Assembly (NCBI GenBank): GCA_903921785.1
Contig: CAIXRH010000337.1
Location: forward strand, 1 to 64,000
Reading direction: 5' to 3'
Origin: an uncultured Pseudomonadota bacterium
GTDB taxonomy: Bacteria > Myxococcota_A > UBA796 > SXON01
DNA length: 64,000 nucleotides
Shown here: piece by piece, positions 60,167 through 64,000 of the stretch
How the letters are laid out: each line of letters opens with the position of its first letter
Numbering within the stretch: the stretch's first letter is position 1
Translations under genes and position numbers: made by a program
The notes under the pieces: generated by a model
The model's database searches: none
Told to the model about the DNA's origin: nothing
The model's input: only the letters and a program-made list of their open reading frames with translations

Positions 60167-61528
60167 ATGCGCCGCGCTACCGCTCTCGCTTTTTTCTTCG
60201 CGCTGGGGAGCGCCGGGGCCGCCGCCTGGTGGGGCCCCCGCTACGCCTGGGATCACGGCGCGTCCCGCCGTTTCGGCGTGCACGACACCGTGGTCTTCGT
60301 GGTGCTCGACACCGTTCGCGCCGACCACAGCTCCCTCTGCGGCTACGACCGCGAGACGACGCCCACCCTGGCCGCCCTCGCCAAGGCCGGCGCCACCTAC
60401 ACCTGTCGTTCGTACGCCCCGGGCACCTGGACCGTCCCCAGCCACGCCAGCTTCTTCACCGGCGCCACGGTGCTCGAGCACGGCGCCCACGAGCTCCCCC
60501 GCCCCGACGGCGACGTGGCGACCGGCACCCACGTCCCCTGCGCGCCGCTCGACGGGAAGCTCCCGACCCTCGCCGAGACGATGAAGGCCAAGGGGTACCG
60601 CACGCTGATGGTCTCGCAGAACCCGGTGGTCACGGGTGCGATGGGGCTCACCCGCGGCTTCGACCACACCTTCACCGCGACCCAGTGGCACCAGACCCCC
60701 GGGGACGCCTGGCCCGAGCTGCTGGAAGCCCAGGTGCGCGAGGGCTTCCGCGGCGCGGATGAAAAGCTGTTCTTGTTCCTCAACATCGCCGAGGCGCACG
60801 GGCCATGGTGGGAGGCGCGCAAGGGCGAGCCGTTCCCCGGCCGTCGGCTCTGGTACAACCTCGCGAACCCCCACAACGCGTGGCGCCGTTGGTACGACGG
60901 GAACCCCTCGGAGGCGGAGAAGGCGCAGGTGACGAGCCGCCTGCACGACGCCTACGACCTCGGCGTTTGGCGCGCCGATCACGCCCTCGGGCTGGCCCTC
61001 GCCCGGCTCCGCGACCTGGGCGTCTGCGGCGACGACTGCCGGGTGGTCGTCGTGGGGGACCACGGGGAGATGCTCGGGGAGCACGACGCGATCGACCACG
61101 GTTTTGTGCCCTGGGAGGGCAACCAGCGGGTGCCGCTGCTCGTCGCCGGTCCGGACGCGCCCGCCGTCCCCGAGCCGGTGAGCGGCCGCGAGGTGTACGA
61201 TCTGCTCACGACAGGCGCCTTTCCCGCGGAACGAAAGAGCATCGAGGCCGCGTTCTGGCCCCACGCCGGTCGGTGGGAGCGCAGCAACCACCGGGCCTAC
61301 GGCTCCCGCGGGCTCATGTGGTGGAGCGGCGCGGAGAAGTGGACCTGGACCGACGCGACCTGGACGCACCATGACGTGGTCGCGGACCCCGGGGAGCGGA
61401 TCCCGCTCGGCGGAGAACCTCCTCCGGAGGCGCTGAAGGCGGCGGAAGCGGTCGCGGCGGTTCCGGACGCGCTGGGCACGGACCCCACGGTCACCGAGCT
61501 GCTCAAGGCGGCGGGGTACGTGGAATAG
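60167..61528 (+). CDS. Sulfatase/alkaline-phosphatase-superfamily hydrolase with Thr at the nucleophile position
   Basis: 453 residues. An N-terminal membrane anchor or signal ([20 protein letters not shown]) precedes a sulfatase-type fold: [13 protein letters not shown] (metal Asp48), [17 protein letters not shown], and [20 protein letters not shown]. In the CxPSR formylglycine motif the Cys position is Thr89 (TVPSH). It therefore cannot be activated as a classical sulfatase. Thr is the nucleophile in LtaS and EptA-type phosphotransferases of the same superfamily, so a phosphoryl-transfer or phosphodiesterase role on envelope lipids or glycans is plausible. It diverges from the TSP3 gene. 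Confidence 0.85.
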   Translation: MRRATALAFFFALGSAGAAAWWGPRYAWDHGASRRFGVHDTVVFVVLDTVRADHSSLCGYDRETTPTLAALAKAGATYTCRSYAPGTWTVPSHASFFTGATVLEHGAHELPRPDGDVATGTHVPCAPLDGKLPTLAETMKAKGYRTLMVSQNPVVTGAMGLTRGFDHTFTATQWHQTPGDAWPELLEAQVREGFRGADEKLFLFLNIAEAHGPWWEARKGEPFPGRRLWYNLANPHNAWRRWYDGNPSEAEKAQVTSRLHDAYDLGVWRADHALGLALARLRDLGVCGDDCRVVVVGDHGEMLGEHDAIDHGFVPWEGNQRVPLLVAGPDAPAVPEPVSGREVYDLLTTGAFPAERKSIEAAFWPHAGRWERSNHRAYGSRGLMWWSGAEKWTWTDATWTHHDVVADPGERIPLGGEPPPEALKAAEAVAAVPDALGTDPTVTELLKAAGYVE

Positions 61529-61535
61529 GGGTAAC

Positions 61536-61600
61536 CCCTTGTTCCCCCTCCCGGCCCGGCTACGCCTGGCCCACTCCGGGCGTCGCGAGCCCAATGTGGG
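61536..61600 (+). repeat. 3'-flanking element R2, copy 6 (with insertion)
   Basis: Begins eight nt after the sulfatase-fold gene stop: GTTCCCCCTCCCGGCCC, then about 20 extra nt, then GGGCGTCGCGAGCCCAATG. The insertion separates the C-rich and TCGCGA halves that are close together in other copies, implying the two parts can vary independently. Confidence 0.6.
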
Positions 61601-61731
61601 CCAGCCCCGATGAGCGTCGGCGCACGCGGCGGCGGCGCTCCCACCCATGCGGCCATTCTCCCCCCGGCGGTTCCTCGACCGCCCCACGTTCGCGGCCGAA
61701 CTGATACGTGTGCGCGGACGCGAGGTCCCCG

Positions 61732-64000
61732 ATGAAGCCGCCGCCGCCCCCGAACGAAGACCCCGTCCGGTCGCTCGATCATCACCAGCAGCCGTACGTG
61801 TACCCGAAGGGCTCCGGCGTCACAGACCCGGCGCTCGCCGCGGCGATCGCCTACGCCAGCGAGGTCTGTCCGCTGTACGGGATCTCCCCAGAGAGCCTGG
61901 CCACCCCGCTCGCCGCCGCGCCTTGCGCCTACGATCCCAAGGAGCCGGTGCGGTACCTCCACGACAAGGCGGCGCCGGAGGGGCCCGCGGTGGTGTTCCA
62001 GCGCCACGAGCTCGGCCTGCCCGTGCTCGGCGAAGGGCTGGCGGTGCTGGTGCGGTTGCGCGCGCAGGAGGCCCACGTCTTGGCCTCGTTCTCGGGCGAG
62101 CCGGCGAAGTACGCGGCGAAGCCGGTCGACGGCGCGGCGCTCAAGAAGGCGCTCGACCACCCGGTGGACTTTGTGATCGAGGCGCTGGGCACGCTCTACC
62201 CCAAGCTCACGGCGGGTACGAAGCCGACCCTGGTCTCGTCCCGGGCGTGCATCGCCCGCGCGCTGCCCGGGCGCGGGGGCCCGCCCGACCAGTGGCCCTG
62301 GTCCGACCTCCATCCGTTGCCGAAGGCGCTCGGCGCCGGCGGGGCCGCGGTCGCGATCGAGGTGGTGCTCACGGCGACGGAAGCACCGTTCTTGGGGGGC
62401 GCGCTGCGGGTCCGGGTGGCCCTCAGCCAGCACGCGGTCCTGAGCCTGGAGCTGCCGGCCTCGGGGGTCACGGTGAGCACCACCACCTATGGCTGGGACC
62501 CGGTCACCCGCGGCCTCGCCGGCCTCTCCCCCACGAGCAGCGCCGCGGCCCTCGACGCCGTGCGCGAGACCATCCCGCTGGACATCACCGCCACGGCCCC
62601 GCTCACCACCTCGCGGGTCTACAGCATCAACGTCAACGGCCCGATCGATCTCCCTGCTGCTCCGTACACCGACTCGATCCGAAGCGCGACGGGGGCGCGG
62701 CTGGCGGCGGTGGTGGCGGCGGACGCCGCGTTCGCCGCCATGGAGGACCTCGGGTTCACCCTCACGACGTACCTCCCGGGGCAGGTCGCCAACGGGCGCT
62801 GGCCGCTCCCGATCGACGGCAGCTGCGGGGCCGCGCCGGGCGTCACGGTGAATGTCACCGACTGGGCGTCGGTGCTCACCTTCGGCGCCCCGGCGAACAC
62901 CGCCTCCGGCGGCGTGGACCGGCGGGTGGTCTTCCACGAGGTCTTCGGCCACGTGGTGCTCCTGAACCGGGTCGGCCAGCTCAACCTCCCGTTCGCCCAT
63001 TCGTTCGGCGACGGCATCGCGGCGATCCTCGCCGATGTGGACATGGTGGATCGTGCCGACTTCCGCACCTTCCCGTTCACCCATCCCGCGGATGCGAACG
63101 TGTTCGACACCGGAGACGAATTCGCCCGCCGGCACGACCGCGTGCCGACGGCCGGGAAGAACTGGGGCTGGGGCGCGGGGATCCATCCGGCCGGCTTCAG
63201 CCTCGACGCCTACCGGGAAGAGCAGAAGCTCTCCTCAACGCTCTTCCGCCTCTACCGGGCGCTGGGCGGCGACTCGAGCAACGCGAGCGTCCGCCGCAAC
63301 GCCGCCCGGATCACCACCTGGCTCACCCTGAAGACCGCGGAGGGCCTGTCCACGGCGGCCCTCGCCGACACCCCGGAGCTGTTCGCGGGGGCGATGTTCG
63401 CCGCGGACGGCCAGGACTGGACGACGATGGGCTGGTACGGCGGCGCCTGGCACAAGGTGATCCGCTGGGCGTTCGAGAAGCAGGGGCTCTACACGTCGCC
63501 GGTCTCGGTGGAAACGGTCGGCCTCCCGCCTGCGGTCGACCTCTTCGTCGCCAACGCCAGGGGCGGCGAGTACGGGTACGCCTCGACGTGGAGCACGACC
63601 ACCGGGATCTGGAATCGGAAGGCCGCCGACGGCGGCACGACCCACCAGACGCCGGTGTATGGCGCCACCAACTACCTCTACGTGAAGCTTGGGAACCGCG
63701 GTGCGACCGCCGCGGCGGACGTGAAGGTCTCCGCCTGGCTCTCGACCAAGGCCGCCGCGAGCTTCCCCGGCGACTTCCTGGGGATCGGCAAGGTCTCGGG
63801 CTCCTCCAACATCGCGCTCACGCTCGGCGCGCCGATCGTGCCGGGCGGCGACCCCGGAACGGTGGTCGTCGGACCGTTCGCGTGGCGGCCAAAATCTTCG
63901 TACTTCCAGACGATCCTCGTCGCGGCGGAGCACGCCGACGATCGCTCGAACCTCGGGTCGTTCAGCGCCGCCGAGCCGATCTCGGTCGCCCGGCTGGTGC
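61732..64000 (+). CDS. Large protein with HExxGH metal-binding motif, C-terminus outside window
   Basis: The frame is open from ATG 61732 (GAGG six nt upstream, GATACGT further up) to the right edge, 756 residues visible. There is no signal peptide. Residues 398-425 read VVFHEVFGHVVLLNRVG, placing His402, Glu403 and His407 in an HExxxH motif as in dipeptidyl-peptidase III (HELLGH). HSFGDGIAAILADVDM follows, resembling the third-ligand helix of thermolysin/fungalysin-like enzymes. The N-terminal 390 residues are alpha/beta and unassigned; after ~580 the protein becomes beta-rich. A metallopeptidase is likely but the clan is uncertain. Confidence 0.65.
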   Translation, partial: MKPPPPPNEDPVRSLDHHQQPYVYPKGSGVTDPALAAAIAYASEVCPLYGISPESLATPLAAAPCAYDPKEPVRYLHDKAAPEGPAVVFQRHELGLPVLGEGLAVLVRLRAQEAHVLASFSGEPAKYAAKPVDGAALKKALDHPVDFVIEALGTLYPKLTAGTKPTLVSSRACIARALPGRGGPPDQWPWSDLHPLPKALGAGGAAVAIEVVLTATEAPFLGGALRVRVALSQHAVLSLELPASGVTVSTTTYGWDPVTRGLAGLSPTSSAAALDAVRETIPLDITATAPLTTSRVYSINVNGPIDLPAAPYTDSIRSATGARLAAVVAADAAFAAMEDLGFTLTTYLPGQVANGRWPLPIDGSCGAAPGVTVNVTDWASVLTFGAPANTASGGVDRRVVFHEVFGHVVLLNRVGQLNLPFAHSFGDGIAAILADVDMVDRADFRTFPFTHPADANVFDTGDEFARRHDRVPTAGKNWGWGAGIHPAGFSLDAYREEQKLSSTLFRLYRALGGDSSNASVRRNAARITTWLTLKTAEGLSTAALADTPELFAGAMFAADGQDWTTMGWYGGAWHKVIRWAFEKQGLYTSPVSVETVGLPPAVDLFVANARGGEYGYASTWSTTTGIWNRKAADGGTTHQTPVYGATNYLYVKLGNRGATAAADVKVSAWLSTKAAASFPGDFLGIGKVSGSSNIALTLGAPIVPGGDPGTVVVGPFAWRPKSSYFQTILVAAEHADDRSNLGSFSAAEPISVARLV

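Noticed and set aside
56514-60584. 1356-codon open frame on the plus strand, Val/Gly-rich
   Set aside because: It is the antisense shadow of the repetitive TSP3 gene; its VGVGxxRVGA repeats mirror the Asp-rich repeats of the real protein.

Overview
The window is 64 kb of very GC-rich bacterial chromosome, by eye well above two-thirds G+C, with strong third-position GC bias, so most antisense frames stay open. Two C-termini resemble the MYXO-CTERM sorting signal. Secreted FG-GAP, thrombospondin-type-3, PEGA, carboxypeptidase-regulatory-like and VWA proteins are abundant. Together with a Gram-negative envelope toolkit (TolC, MlaEF, OmpA, FadL-like), this points to a Myxococcota-like (former Deltaproteobacteria) predator or saprophyte. 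No transposase, integrase, phage gene or CRISPR array is visible; the accessory signal lies in operons and small intergenic repeats.

Layout. 1-5.4 kb (minus): membrane TPR-like protein (cut by the left edge), degenerate glucose-6-phosphate isomerase-like protein, zinc-ribbon/PEGA protein, acyl-CoA dehydrogenase, coiled-coil protein. 5.6-5.8 kb: tRNA-Ala(GGC) with an intrinsic terminator. 5.9-16.8 kb: SDR-type NAD(P)-binding protein, FG-GAP propeller lipoprotein, large radical SAM protein, orphan histidine kinase, Asp/Thr/Gly-repeat lipoprotein, MYXO-CTERM-like surface protein, membrane protein. 16.8-21.1 kb: a tightly coupled five-gene operon (subtilase-fold protein without its catalytic Ser, FadL-like porin, MmgE/PrpD-like protein, two membrane proteins). 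21.2-23.3 kb: Orn/Lys/Arg-type decarboxylase coupled to an SMR-like membrane protein. 23.6-26.7 kb: GrpB-domain protein ending inside a tandem palindrome array, and secreted or membrane proteins. 26.8-30.8 kb: a three-gene, 4-nt-overlapping operon of methyltransferase, FeeM-like acyltransferase fused to a cyclic-nucleotide-binding domain, and receptor-type adenylate cyclase. This is the most interesting locus. 31.1-37.0 kb: a split MacAB/TolC-type exporter operon with one ATPase and two different permeases. 37.1-50.3 kb: glycan/lipid-glycosylation genes (two GT-C-like membrane proteins, flippase-like protein, GT2, methyltransferase, MBOAT plus SGNH acylation pair, UDP-glucuronate epimerase, UDP-xylose synthase), interrupted by ahpC and mlaEF. 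50.4-64 kb: YhbY, a YciB-like protein, secreted lipoproteins, OmpA, a giant thrombospondin-type-3 protein, a sulfatase-fold enzyme with Thr at the nucleophile position, and a partial protein with an HExxGH metal motif.

Themes. Many operons are built from 4-nt ATGA/GTGA overlaps. Several genes lack a Shine-Dalgarno sequence and instead carry a TAGCC or TANNNT element 6-10 nt before the start codon, suggesting leaderless transcripts. A roughly 55-bp C-rich element follows the stop codon of at least five unrelated genes, always in the same orientation relative to the gene, and looks like a shared 3'-end signal.
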